Shown here: positions 16,504 to 24,332 of the stretch, piece by piece
Numbering within the stretch: position 1 is the first letter of the stretch
Layout: every line of letters begins with the position of its first letter
Assembly: GCA_900105895.1 (NCBI GenBank)
Contig: FNSH01000001.1
Coordinates: 682,001-746,000 of the forward strand
DNA: 64,000 nt
Direction: 5' to 3'
Source of the DNA: Atopobium minutum
GTDB taxonomy: Bacteria > Actinomycetota > Coriobacteriia > Coriobacteriales > Atopobiaceae
Made by a program: the position numbers and the translations under genes
The notes under the pieces: model-generated
Told to the model about the DNA's origin: nothing
Database searches by the model: none
The model's input: only the letters and a program-made list of their open reading frames with translations

Positions 16504-17346
16504 ATGTATAAAATCCTCGAAAAGACGCAGTTCTCTGAGAAGGTATTCAAGTTTCGCATCGAGGCACCCGAGATGGCAAAGCATGCACATGCTGGTCAAT
16601 TCTTGATGGTTCGTGCAAATGAAATGGGCGAGCGCGTGCCCTTTACCTTCGCAGACTGGAGTGACGAAGAAGGCTGGGTTGAATTCATCTTTATGGTGAT
16701 TGGCAAGACCACGCGCCTTCTATCCACCTATGAACCGGGCGATGTGCTGCAGGATGTAACGGGACCTTTGGGAATGCCTACCGAGATGGGCAAGGGTCGT
16801 TATGCCGTTATTGGCGGCGGCGTGGGTTTGGCAATTGCCTACCCTGTAGCTCGTTCTTTGGCTGCTGCTGGCAATGAAGTCCACGCTATTATGGGCGCTC
16901 GCACCAAGGGTCTTCTGCTGTTAGAAGACCAGTTCCGTGAGATTTTAGATGCAGATCATGTTCACATCACCACTGATGATGGATCCTATGGCGAGCAGGG
17001 CGTGGTAACAGCACCTTTGGAGCGTTTGCTCCAGGAAGGCGCAATTGACCAGGTATTTTGCGTTGGTCCTGTGCCTATGATGAAGTTCTCTACGCTTACC
17101 GCGCAGAAGTACAATACCCCCATTACCGCTTCTCTCAACCCCATTATGGTTGACGGCACCGGTATGTGCGGTTGCTGCCGTGTAGAAATTGGCGGCGAGA
17201 CCAAGTTTGCTTGCGTTGACGGCCCCGACTTTGATGCAACCAAGGTTAACTGGGATGACTTGCGCATGCGTCAGGCATCCTACCTTACCGAGGAAGGTCA
17301 ATCACTCAAAGCTTACGAGGAGGCGACGTGCGCATGCCACAGGTAA
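16504..17346 (+). CDS. nfnA: Ferredoxin-NADP reductase / NfnAB subunit A (NfnA, FAD/[2Fe-2S])
   Basis: It is the small subunit of the electron-bifurcating NADH-dependent ferredoxin:NADP oxidoreductase, balancing NADH, NADPH and ferredoxin pools in anaerobes; homologues are also named sulfide dehydrogenase subunits. The 280 residues have the FAD domain (MYKILEKTQFSEKVFKFRIE start, ERVPFTFADW), the NAD loop VIGGGVGLAIAYPVARSL, and a C-terminal [2Fe-2S] cluster in MCGCCRVEIGGETKFACVDG with DFDATKV after it. ATG 16504, 8 nt after GAGGAG, gives the family start; a GTG at 16462 with its own AAGGAG could add 14 residues. It overlaps nfnB by 19 nt. Confidence 0.9.
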   Translation: MYKILEKTQFSEKVFKFRIEAPEMAKHAHAGQFLMVRANEMGERVPFTFADWSDEEGWVEFIFMVIGKTTRLLSTYEPGDVLQDVTGPLGMPTEMGKGRYAVIGGGVGLAIAYPVARSLAAAGNEVHAIMGARTKGLLLLEDQFREILDADHVHITTDDGSYGEQGVVTAPLERLLQEGAIDQVFCVGPVPMMKFSTLTAQKYNTPITASLNPIMVDGTGMCGCCRVEIGGETKFACVDGPDFDATKVNWDDLRMRQASYLTEEGQSLKAYEEATCACHR

Positions 17347-18731
17347 ATGGAAGGTACGTACCCAATGCTAAGGCGCCCCGTACGCCTGATAATGAAGAAC
17401 CCGCTGCCGAGCGCGCAAAGGATTTTCGTCCTGTTGATAAGGGCTATACCCCCGAGATGGCGATCACCGAGGCAAACCGTTGCCTTAACTGCAAAAAGCC
17501 CCTCTGCGTGGATGGCTGCCCGGTAAACATTCAGATCCCTCGTTTTATCGAGAAAATCCGCGAGGAAGACTTTGGCGGCGCTCTTGACATCATCCACGAG
17601 GACTCTATGCTGCCCGCAATTTGCGGCCGTGTATGCCCTCAAGAAAACCAATGTGAGGGCAAATGCATCCTTGGCCGTAGAGGCGATCCCGTTGCCATCG
17701 GTCAGCTGGAGCGCTTTATTGGCGATCAGCCAGAGCTTGCTTCTGAGCCTGCCATTGCCCCTGCTAATGGCAAGAAAGTTGCCGTCGTAGGATCTGGCCC
17801 TTCTGGCATCACTTGCGCAGGTGAACTTGCCCGCAATGGCTTTGACGTTACCGTTTATGAGGCATTCTTTACCGGTGGTGGCGTTTTGGTCTATGGCATT
17901 CCTGAGTTCCGTCTGCCCAAGGCCGTTGTAAAGCGTGAAATTGACTCTTTGGCACAGCTGGGCGTTAAGTTTGAGTACAACGCCGTAGTAGGCCGCATTA
18001 CCGATGCGTCTGAGCTGTTTGAGAAGGGCTTTGATGCTATTTACGTAGCAACGGGCGCAGGCCTGCCTAAGTTCCTTAATGTCCCTGGTGAAAACCTACC
18101 CAATGTATTCTTTGCCAATGAGTACCTCACCCGCGTTAATCTGATGAAGGCCAACCAATTCCCCGAGTATGATACGCCCACCAAGCATGGTAAGAATGTT
18201 GTGGTATTTGGTGGCGGCAATGTAGCTATGGATGCTGTTCGCACCGCTAAGCGCTTAGGTGCAGAACATGCCATCATTGCGTATCGTCGTACCGAGGAAG
18301 AAATGCCTGCTCGTAAGGCGGAATTGCATCATGCAAAGGCAGAGGGCGTGGAGGTCATGCCTCTTGTTTCTCCCCTGGAGTTTGTTGCTGGCGAGGATGG
18401 CGCTGTAGCCGCGGTACGCGTGCAGAAAATGGAGCTGGGCGAGCCCGATGCAGATGGCCGTAGGCGCCCGGTACCCATTGAGGGTGCAATCGAGGAAATC
18501 CCTTGTGATGTAGCCATTTCTGCTATTGGCACCAATGCCAACCCCTTTGCCCCCATGATTGGAGACATGAAACTAAACAAGTGGGGCTACATTGAGGCTG
18601 ATGAAGATGGCCAGACTTCCGATAAGCGCATTTGGGCTGGCGGCGACATTGTAACAGGTGCCGCAACGGTTATTTTGGCAATGGGCGCAGGCAAAACTGC
18701 GGCTGCTGCCATTACCAAAGCACTTGCGTAA
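17328..18731 (+). CDS. nfnB: NfnAB subunit B / glutamate synthase small-chain-like NADPH oxidoreductase
   Basis: The 467-residue flavoprotein belongs to the GltD family. Its N-terminal Cys-rich domain (CLNCKKPLCVDGCPVNIQIP, then CGRVCPQENQCEGKCILG) binds two [4Fe-4S] clusters; next come the FAD Rossmann motif VAVVGSGPSGITCAGEL and the NADPH motif VVVFGGGNVAMDAVRTAKRLG, and the C-terminal IWAGGDIVTGAATVILAMGAGK. Family annotation often calls these glutamate synthase subunits, but pairing with NfnA points to the bifurcating transhydrogenase. GTG 17328 lies 4 nt after AGGAGG; an ATG 6 nt further is equally possible. A strong terminator follows. Confidence 0.9.
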   Translation: MRMPQVNGRYVPNAKAPRTPDNEEPAAERAKDFRPVDKGYTPEMAITEANRCLNCKKPLCVDGCPVNIQIPRFIEKIREEDFGGALDIIHEDSMLPAICGRVCPQENQCEGKCILGRRGDPVAIGQLERFIGDQPELASEPAIAPANGKKVAVVGSGPSGITCAGELARNGFDVTVYEAFFTGGGVLVYGIPEFRLPKAVVKREIDSLAQLGVKFEYNAVVGRITDASELFEKGFDAIYVATGAGLPKFLNVPGENLPNVFFANEYLTRVNLMKANQFPEYDTPTKHGKNVVVFGGGNVAMDAVRTAKRLGAEHAIIAYRRTEEEMPARKAELHHAKAEGVEVMPLVSPLEFVAGEDGAVAAVRVQKMELGEPDADGRRRPVPIEGAIEEIPCDVAISAIGTNANPFAPMIGDMKLNKWGYIEADEDGQTSDKRIWAGGDIVTGAATVILAMGAGKTAAAAITKALA

Positions 18732-18780
18732 GACCCACGCTTTATAACACGATACGACCTACACTTCGTAGCATATCGGT

Positions 18781-18816
18781 AAGAGAGACTTGGTTGCCTG
18801 CCAAGTCTCTCTTTTT
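18781..18816 (+). terminator. Rho-independent terminator of nfnAB
   Basis: A perfect 12-bp stem AGAGAGACTTGG/CCAAGTCTCTCT (18782-18793 with 18801-18812), loop TTGCCTG, followed by TTTT. It lies 50 nt after the nfnB stop and just before the convergent cysE end. Confidence 0.9.
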
Positions 18817-18830
18817 GATTTAATTTTGTC

Positions 18831-19465
18831 CTATTGCTCTACAACATCACGCAGCTGTGATTTGTGGACAGGCACTCCCACTACAGTAAGCCCTGCAGGC
18901 ACATCTTTAACCACAACGGCACCAGCCCCAATTTTGACATTGTCGCCTACTTCAATCCCACCAAGTACAACCGCATTAGCGCCCACCAACACCCCATTTC
19001 CCAGCTTTGGATGGCGGCGTCCATCTTGATGAGGATCGCTTGCGCCAAGCGTTACACCCTGGTAGATCAAAACGTCATCACCAACAATAACCGTTGAGCC
19101 AATAACAACCCCCCATGCCATGATCAATAATGACACGTCTACCAAATTGCGCGGCAGGATGGATTTCTATTCCTGTTTTTCTGCGGGTGTGTTTTGCAAG
19201 CATACGAGCAAGCACCGTATGCCCGTTTTGCCATAACGCATATTCAACTCTATGCCCCAGTACCGCTCTAAAGCCTGTAGAGAATACCAAGGCTTTCAAG
19301 CTTAGAACTTGTAGAAGGATCATATGCTAAAAAAACATTAAGATCCTCCCTGATAAGTTGTAGCGTCGAGGGCATTGCAGACACATTGTCTTGAGTAAAA
19401 GCTGTGGAGGTCATAGGTTTCTCGGCCTCAGCAGAAGACGAGAAACTCCTAAATAACAAGGCCAT
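18831..19465 (-). pseudogene. cysE: Serine O-acetyltransferase CysE, broken by two +1 frameshifts
   Basis: Three frames together give one complete CysE of about 210 residues: an N-terminal segment ending LIREDLNVFLAYDPSTSSKLE, a middle ALVFSTGFRAVLGHRVEYAL to [20 protein letters not shown], and a C-terminal [20 protein letters not shown] with left-handed helix repeats. The frames change at an AAA run (19294-19296) and a six-G run (19109-19114), each holding one base more than needed. Nothing else is missing. Either the gene is dead or phase-variable, or both indels are sequencing errors in homopolymers. It follows cysK by 9 nt with an AGAGG site, so it was the second gene of a cysK-cysE operon making cysteine from serine. 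Confidence 0.85.
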
Positions 19466-19474
19466 GGCAGCCTC

Positions 19475-20383
19475 TTAGAGTTCCATGGACAGGTAGCGCT
19501 CACCCGTATCTGGAAGTATCGTCACAATAGTTTTGCCCGCAAGCTCTGGTCGCAAAGAGAGCCTTATTGCTGCCGCAACGGCTGCTCCGGAGGAGATGCC
19601 CACCAAAAGTCCCGCCTCTGCCAAAGATTTTTTGCTTGCGATGGCATCAGCTGAGGTCACCGTAAGAACCTCATCGACCAGACGAGCATTATAGTTTTGA
19701 GGAACAAAGCCGGCACCAATACCTTGGATCTTATGAGGGCCCGGCTTACCACCAGACAGCACGGGAGATTCTGCAGGCTCCACGGCAACGGCAAGCAGCT
19801 GCGGTTTGAGCTCCTTGAGGTACTGAGCGGTACCAGAAATAGTTCCACCGGTACCAACGCCGGCTACCAGTACATCTACACTGCCCTCAGTATCAGACCA
19901 AATTTCTGGGCCAGTGGTAAGGTAATGTGCACGAGGATTTGCGGGGTTATCAAACTGACCAAGCACCACCGAATTGGGCGTAGCCTGTTGCAGCTCATGA
20001 GCCTTTGCAATGGATCCCTTCATCCCCTCGCTACCGGGGGTGAGCACAATCTGTGCGCCGTAGGATGCAGCAAGCTTACGACGCTCAACGGACATGGTTT
20101 CTGGCATTACCAAAACCATGTGATACCCACGAGCTGCTGCAATCATTGCCAAACCAACGCCGGTATTGCCCGATGTTGGCTCAATGATAGTGCCCCCCGC
20201 CACAAGAGAATCGTCCTTCTCGGCAGCGTCAACCATAGACTGAGCTACACGATCCTTGACGGAGCCTCCGGGATTTGTTGCTTCGTATTTTGCAAAAATG
20301 TAAGTGGTATCAGAACCAAAAGCAGAGAGATCTACGAGAGGGGTCTTGCCGACAAGACCCTCAATATGCTGAGCAATCTTTAT
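19475..20383 (-). CDS. cysK: Cysteine synthase A CysK (O-acetylserine sulfhydrylase), non-canonical start
   Basis: This PLP enzyme makes cysteine from O-acetylserine and sulfide. Matching the family runs from IAQHIEGLVGKTPLVDL through NPGGSVKDRVA (PLP Lys), PTSGNTGVGLAM, GTGGTISGT, GIGAGFVP and SGAAVAAA to GERYLS. There is no ATG, GTG or TTG between an in-frame stop (20396-20398) and residue 50; the conserved N-terminus, including the active-site Lys, lies before the first ATG at 20236. An ATA at 20383, 6 nt after AAGGA, fits both ribosome site and homology (302 residues). It may be an ATG mutated or misread. It heads the cysK-cysE operon. Confidence 0.88.
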   Translation of the reverse strand: MKIAQHIEGLVGKTPLVDLSAFGSDTTYIFAKYEATNPGGSVKDRVAQSMVDAAEKDDSLVAGGTIIEPTSGNTGVGLAMIAAARGYHMVLVMPETMSVERRKLAASYGAQIVLTPGSEGMKGSIAKAHELQQATPNSVVLGQFDNPANPRAHYLTTGPEIWSDTEGSVDVLVAGVGTGGTISGTAQYLKELKPQLLAVAVEPAESPVLSGGKPGPHKIQGIGAGFVPQNYNARLVDEVLTVTSADAIASKKSLAEAGLLVGISSGAAVAAAIRLSLRPELAGKTIVTILPDTGERYLSMEL

Positions 20384-20584
20384 AATTGTTCCTTCCTATG
20401 GGGCTCTCCAACCCCGACTGGTTGCAAGGATAACGCGCTTGTGCGTGTACCTTTCGCGTGCGCTTGCAGTTTTAGTATGCCACTTTTATTCCCACCTTAT
20501 TGCTATGATTTAAAAAATGTAGGAAAGCTCATTTAAAAATAAGGTTTTGTTTACTGCTGCAGTTCCTACTGTTTGACGCAGCGA
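20384..20584. other. cysK leader region
   Basis: About 200 nt between cysK and the short repeat array. On the minus strand it holds an AT-rich stretch that could be the cysK promoter (TAAATCATAGCAATAAGG, CATACTAAA) and a G/C-rich GTTGGAGAGCCCCA stretch before the ribosome site. I see no T-box, S-box or other known riboswitch consensus. Confidence 0.35.
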
Positions 20585-20672
20585 CCCATGCTGGCTGTTA
20601 CCGCCATGGCTCATGCTGTCCGCTGCCACAGCCCATGCTGTCTTCTGCCACGGCTCATGCTGTCCGCTGCTT
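20585..20672. repeat. Four imperfect 22-25 bp tandem repeats
   Basis: Copies of CTCATGCTGTCCGCTGCCACGG-like sequence have ATG at 20588, 20613, 20635 and 20657, that is spacings of 25, 22 and 22 nt. They are non-coding as far as I can see: no reading frame through them carries a recognisable protein. Confidence 0.75.
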
Positions 20673-20803
20673 CCTCACATTGATTTTATAATCGAATTTT
20701 TGGATGAGATTGTATTGCGAGCACTCATTCCTCGTGTCAGTGTGAGAGACTTTTTAGCGTATGTAAAAGCGCGGTGTGAGCAAAATTGCTATCGGAGGCA
20801 TGT

Positions 20804-22285
20804 ATGCAGCTTGGTTTTGATAACAACCAGTATCTATCAATGCAGGCGGAACGTATTAGAAATCGTATTGCACATTTTGGCGGTAAGTTGTACTTAGAGT
20901 TTGGTGGCAAGCTGCTTGATGACTATCATGCTTCACGCGTATTGCCCGGCTTTGCTCCTGATTCTAAGGCACGCATGTTGGCTACCTTAGCCAATGAGGC
21001 CGAGGTATTATTTGCCATTAACGCTAATGATATCGAGCATGGCAAACGTCGTAGTGACATTGGCATAACCTATGCAGAGGACGTTTTGCGTCTGATGGAC
21101 GTCTTTCGTACCATGGGCTTGGCCATTGGTGGTGTTGTTATCACACAGTGGAGCGGTCAGCAAAAAGCTGAGCAATACAAGGCCATGCTGAAAAATATGG
21201 GTATTGCAGTTTACAGGCACTACCCCATCCCTGAGTATCCCTCCAATGTAGATCTTATCGCCAGCGATGAGGGCTTTGGTAAGGACGAGTTTGCAAAGAC
21301 CACACACCCGCTTGTGGTGGTAACGGCTCCTGGCCCTGGTTCTGGCAAGCTAGCTGTTTGCCTTTCTCAGCTGTATAACGAGCACAAACATGGAACCAAC
21401 GCAGGCTATGCCAAGTTTGAAACCTTCCCTGTTTGGAACCTGCCTTTGGCGCATCCCGTTAATATCGCCTACGAGGCCGCCACACTGGACTTGGGTGACA
21501 ACAATATTATTGACCCCTTCCATCTGGAAGCGCATGGTGAAGTCACGGTTAACTACAACCGCGACGTAGAAACGTTCCCCGTGCTCAAGACCATTATGGA
21601 GCGCATTTTGGGCACCTGCCCCTATTCCTCCCCCACGGACATGGGCGTAAACATGGTGGGCTACTGCATCAGTGATGACGAGATCTGCCGCGTTGCTGCA
21701 AAAAATGAGATCGTGCGCCGTTACTTCCATTGTGCCGAGAAGATCGAGCGCACCGGTGTTGGCACTTCTCAGCTGGACAAAGCTCGCTTGCTCATGAAAG
21801 AGGTTGGCGTAGACGAGAACTTCTCGCCTGCTCACAGCGCGGCTTTACAAAAAGCTACCGAGACAGGCGCACCTGCTGGAGCTATGGTTTTGCCAGACGG
21901 CACGGTCGTTACGGGCAAGACATCCTCTTTGCTGGGTGCTGCATCTTCTTTGCTGCTCAACGCCCTAAAGCGTGTTGCGGGGGTAGATAAAGACACCTAT
22001 GTGGTGAGCAATGAGGCACTGGCGCCCATTGGTCGTCTTAAGACGGAGCATCTGCATAGTCACAATCCTCGTCTGCATTCGGATGAGACGCTGATCGCGC
22101 TTTCCATTAGCTCTGCTACCAACACAGAGGCTAAGCGCGTTATTGAGGCCACAAGCAAGCTGTATGGCTGTGACGCATACTTCTCTGTCATTATCTCCGC
22201 TACGGATGAGCGCGTATATAGGCAACTGGGCATTAACGTATGCTGCGAGCCTCGATTTGAGAGTGGTGCCTACTACCACAAGTAA
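20804..22285 (+). CDS. UPF0371 / DUF1846 family protein
   Basis: The 493-residue protein matches the DUF1846 family over its full length: GFDNNQYLSMQAERIRNRI at the start, KLYLEFGGKLLDDYHASRVLPGF, FAINANDIEHGKRRSDIGIT, a P-loop-like segment VVTAPGPGSGKLAVCLSQL near residue 185, TFPVWNLPLAHPVN and SPTDMGVNMVGYCI. Its cellular role is not established; structures of relatives suggest a multi-domain enzyme that binds nucleotides. I begin at ATG 20804, 5 nt after GGAGG; an upstream TTG is less likely. The gene ends just before the first copy of the 23-bp repeat. Confidence 0.88.
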   Translation: MQLGFDNNQYLSMQAERIRNRIAHFGGKLYLEFGGKLLDDYHASRVLPGFAPDSKARMLATLANEAEVLFAINANDIEHGKRRSDIGITYAEDVLRLMDVFRTMGLAIGGVVITQWSGQQKAEQYKAMLKNMGIAVYRHYPIPEYPSNVDLIASDEGFGKDEFAKTTHPLVVVTAPGPGSGKLAVCLSQLYNEHKHGTNAGYAKFETFPVWNLPLAHPVNIAYEAATLDLGDNNIIDPFHLEAHGEVTVNYNRDVETFPVLKTIMERILGTCPYSSPTDMGVNMVGYCISDDEICRVAAKNEIVRRYFHCAEKIERTGVGTSQLDKARLLMKEVGVDENFSPAHSAALQKATETGAPAGAMVLPDGTVVTGKTSSLLGAASSLLLNALKRVAGVDKDTYVVSNEALAPIGRLKTEHLHSHNPRLHSDETLIALSISSATNTEAKRVIEATSKLYGCDAYFSVIISATDERVYRQLGINVCCEPRFESGAYYHK

Positions 22286-22288
22286 AGC

Positions 22289-22330
22289 GGTGCCACCATT
22301 TGGCGCTGTTTTGTTGTGGAGTTTGGCACC
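22289..22330 (+). terminator. Hairpin between UPF0371 and the DUF4143 gene, containing a 23-bp-repeat copy
   Basis: GGTGCCA (22289-22295) and TGGCACC (22324-22330) form a 7-bp stem around a 28-nt loop. No T-run follows, so termination is uncertain. The loop contains most of the repeat copy at 22299-22327. Confidence 0.35.
22299..22327 (+). repeat. Single outlying copy of the 23-bp repeat
   Basis: The 29 bases are TTTGGCGC, TGTTTTGTTGTGGAGTTT and GGC, identical to 1.26 units of the tandem array at 23649-23809 and in the same orientation. It lies at the 3' end of the DUF4143 gene while the array lies at its 5' end. Confidence 0.9.
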
Positions 22331-23601
22331 TAGGGGGCTAAGGTAGTAAGTGGAGCGACAATAACTCCATCCTCGCGTTTATAGGCATACGGTGTGCCTG
22401 TAAGCACCATGAGGAAGGATGCTTTTTTCATGCGCGAAGTATCAATCTTGTTTTGTAGCTTAAGCAGATTAGCTGCAGCTTCATCAATATGATCTTGCGA
22501 GAAAAGCTTCACTTCTACCAAGCCATACCGTCCATCACGAAGATGAACAACAGCATCGGATTCGAGACCAGTTTTATCCCGATAGTGATACACCTCGCCA
22601 TTAAGGCGCTGGGCATATATGCGTAAATCTCTTACGCATAGTGATTCAAAGAAGAACCCAAACGTCTTGAGATCATTCATTAAATCATTAGGTCCCAAAC
22701 CTAACACTGCTGCTGCAATAGACGGATCTGTAAAATGCCGAGTGTTTGAAGTGCGAATAGCAGTTTTTGATCTGATGTTTGGATTCCAAGCACAAAGATC
22801 TTCTGTTACAAACAGCTTAATAAGAACCGAAATATATGAAGCAATGGTATTCTCGTTAATTGAATTTTCTTCATTAGCAGCAATATCAGACTTTATTGTT
22901 GAGTAATTTGCTTGTGTACCGAGATTTCGTGCGTATGACTTTAAGATTAGAATCATGCGACGTGGATCTCTAGAAATACCATCAACCTTGGAATAGTCGC
23001 TTTGCACCAAACTCTCTACGTAATCAATTGCCTGTTGTAGTGCTACGTTTCTCTTTTGCCCAATTGCCATAGGCCACCCACCTCGGCAGGTAAGAAAAGC
23101 GAGGTCTTCTAAGTTTTTATTTGAGGTACCTTGTATTTCATTTGTGCCTTCAAAGAGCTGCTGCAAAGATAGTTCTCCGCTAGAGTCACCAGACTCAAAA
23201 AGAGACATGGTATGCATGGTCATGCAAGAAATGCGTCCTGTGCCACTGTGAGTTATTTCCTCTGAGCTTGGAGGGGTAACTGACCCGGTAAGAATGAATT
23301 GACCAAACTCACCGCGCTTATCCACCTCAAAACGGATTGCATCCCAAATAAAAGGTATAATCTGCCATTCATCAATAAGTTTAGGAGTTTTTCCTGACAA
23401 GAAACGAGAAGCATCAGCCTTTGCAAGCATCATATTTTGCTCACGTGTCGAGGGATCTTGCATATAAATCGTACTTTGTGCCAGCTGCTCTGCAGTAGTG
23501 GATTTACCACACCACTTTGGCCCTTGGATGAGCACCGCACCACGCGCCTCAAGCCTCCTTGTTAATACTTCATCTGCAATGCGTGGCATATACTTCTTCA
23601 T
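22330..23601 (-). CDS. AAA ATPase with C-terminal DUF4143 domain
   Basis: The 423-residue protein has an AAA_14 ATPase domain with Walker A VLIQGPKWCGKSTT (about 20-33), Walker B-like TPKLIDEWQIIPFIWD, and a sensor segment FGQFILTGSVTP; the C-terminal half is DUF4143 with FFFESLCVRDLRIYAQ and the nuclease-like HLRDGRYGLVEVKLF (D..EVK type), which recalls restriction-endonuclease folds. Function of the family is unknown; members are common in anaerobes as accessory genes. ATG 23601 follows GAGGAG. Codon choice looks more AT-rich than in neighbours. Direct repeats on both sides suggest it came in as a cassette. Confidence 0.85.
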   Translation of the reverse strand: MKKYMPRIADEVLTRRLEARGAVLIQGPKWCGKSTTAEQLAQSTIYMQDPSTREQNMMLAKADASRFLSGKTPKLIDEWQIIPFIWDAIRFEVDKRGEFGQFILTGSVTPPSSEEITHSGTGRISCMTMHTMSLFESGDSSGELSLQQLFEGTNEIQGTSNKNLEDLAFLTCRGGWPMAIGQKRNVALQQAIDYVESLVQSDYSKVDGISRDPRRMILILKSYARNLGTQANYSTIKSDIAANEENSINENTIASYISVLIKLFVTEDLCAWNPNIRSKTAIRTSNTRHFTDPSIAAAVLGLGPNDLMNDLKTFGFFFESLCVRDLRIYAQRLNGEVYHYRDKTGLESDAVVHLRDGRYGLVEVKLFSQDHIDEAAANLLKLQNKIDTSRMKKASFLMVLTGTPYAYKREDGVIVAPLTTLAP

Positions 23602-23648
23602 AATTGCTCCTCTGCTATATTTATGCAGGTAATTATAGCATACAGTCA

Positions 23649-23809
23649 TTTTGTTGTGGAGTTTGGCGCTGTTTTGTTGTGGAGTTTGGCGCTGTTTTGT
23701 TGTGGAGTTTGGCGCTGTTTTGTTGTGGAGTTTGGCGCTGTTTTGTTGTGGAGTTTGGCGCTGTTTTGTTGTGGAGTTTGGCGCTGTTTTGTTGTGGAGT
23801 TTGGCGCTG
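23649..23809 (+). repeat. 23-bp tandem repeat array, seven full copies
   Basis: Seven head-to-tail identical copies of TTTTGTTGTGGAGTTTGGCGCTG begin at 23649, 23672, 23695, 23718, 23741, 23764 and 23787, with a partial eighth unit at 23810. Because 23 is not a multiple of three, all frames stay open across it, but the products are simple repeats with no support as genes. There are no spacers, so it is not a CRISPR. It lies directly upstream of the DUF4143 gene start. Confidence 0.95.
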
Positions 23810-23840
23810 TTTTAGCTGCCAACAAAGTTGGTAGCTAAAA
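23810..23840. other. 14-bp perfect-type hairpin at the end of the repeat array
   Basis: TTTTAGCTGCCAAC (23810-23823) pairs with GTTGGTAGCTAAAA (23827-23840) across a 3-nt AAA loop, with one G-T pair. A-rich sequence on its 3' side and T-rich on its 5' side give no downstream U-run on either strand. It could end transcription from the small membrane-protein gene or mark the array boundary. Confidence 0.5.
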
Positions 23841-23922
23841 CAAACGCGCCAGCCAAAGAGGCCAGCGCGCAGCAATAGAACTTCTCGTCAGGAACTTCTT
23901 GCTTCTTGTACGTTCTAAGCTC

Positions 23923-24306
23923 TTATCGATCAACTTCCGATGCTAATTTGTTGCACAGCACAATGCACACAAGAGCACTTACAGCAAGGACGCAGCCCAT
24001 TACCGTAAAGGGAAGTTTTTGCCCCATCACATTTCCGCTCAGCGTAGCAAACACAACAATGATGGAAAGCAGAAGTACCATGCCTAAGTTGTTACGCTGG
24101 CCAATTGCTTGAGCGGGGACATTGGCTGCCATGGCGCTGTTGTAACCATAAAAAACGCTCAGCGCGCCAAGCACTAAACTTGCTGCAATGCCTATAGGGG
24201 TGCTGAAGTGAGCAAGCCCTCCTACCAGACCAAATACTACTGCCGCCAGGCCAAGGCACAGTAGCACAAGACATGAAATTTTGAACTGTCTTTGTAAACG
24301 AGACAT
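23923..24306 (-). CDS. Small four-helix membrane protein, unknown function
   Basis: The 127-residue protein is not one I recognise. It shows four hydrophobic segments, at about residues 10-31, 36-54, 72-92 and 96-116, joined by short loops, with Arg/Lys at the N-terminus (MSRLQRQFK) and an acidic end. AAGGAG 6 nt before ATG 24306 fixes the start. It lies 26 nt downstream of the iron alcohol dehydrogenase gene on the same strand, so the two are likely co-transcribed. Confidence 0.65.
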   Translation of the reverse strand: MSRLQRQFKISCLVLLCLGLAAVVFGLVGGLAHFSTPIGIAASLVLGALSVFYGYNSAMAANVPAQAIGQRNNLGMVLLLSIIVVFATLSGNVMGQKLPFTVMGCVLAVSALVCIVLCNKLASEVDR

Positions 24307-24332
24307 GCATCTCTCCTTATCCGCACACAACA

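Noticed and set aside
19078..19323. Separate small genes in the cysE region
   Set aside because: The fragments join in order into one serine acetyltransferase, so they are parts of a broken gene, not independent genes.
20400..20580. T-box or S-box riboswitch upstream of cysK
   Set aside because: The conserved T-box sequence (AGGGTGGNACCGCG) and S-box core are not present.
20613..20897. Small frame through the 22-bp repeats before the UPF0371 gene
   Set aside because: Cysteine/histidine-rich repeat translation without a ribosome site and overlapping the true gene start.
23649..23809. CRISPR array
   Set aside because: Units are directly adjacent with no unique spacers, and no cas genes are nearby.
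23604..23838. Two plus-strand frames made entirely of repeat-encoded peptide
   Set aside because: All frames stay open because the 23-bp unit has no stop; no ribosome site and no non-repeat protein sequence support a gene.
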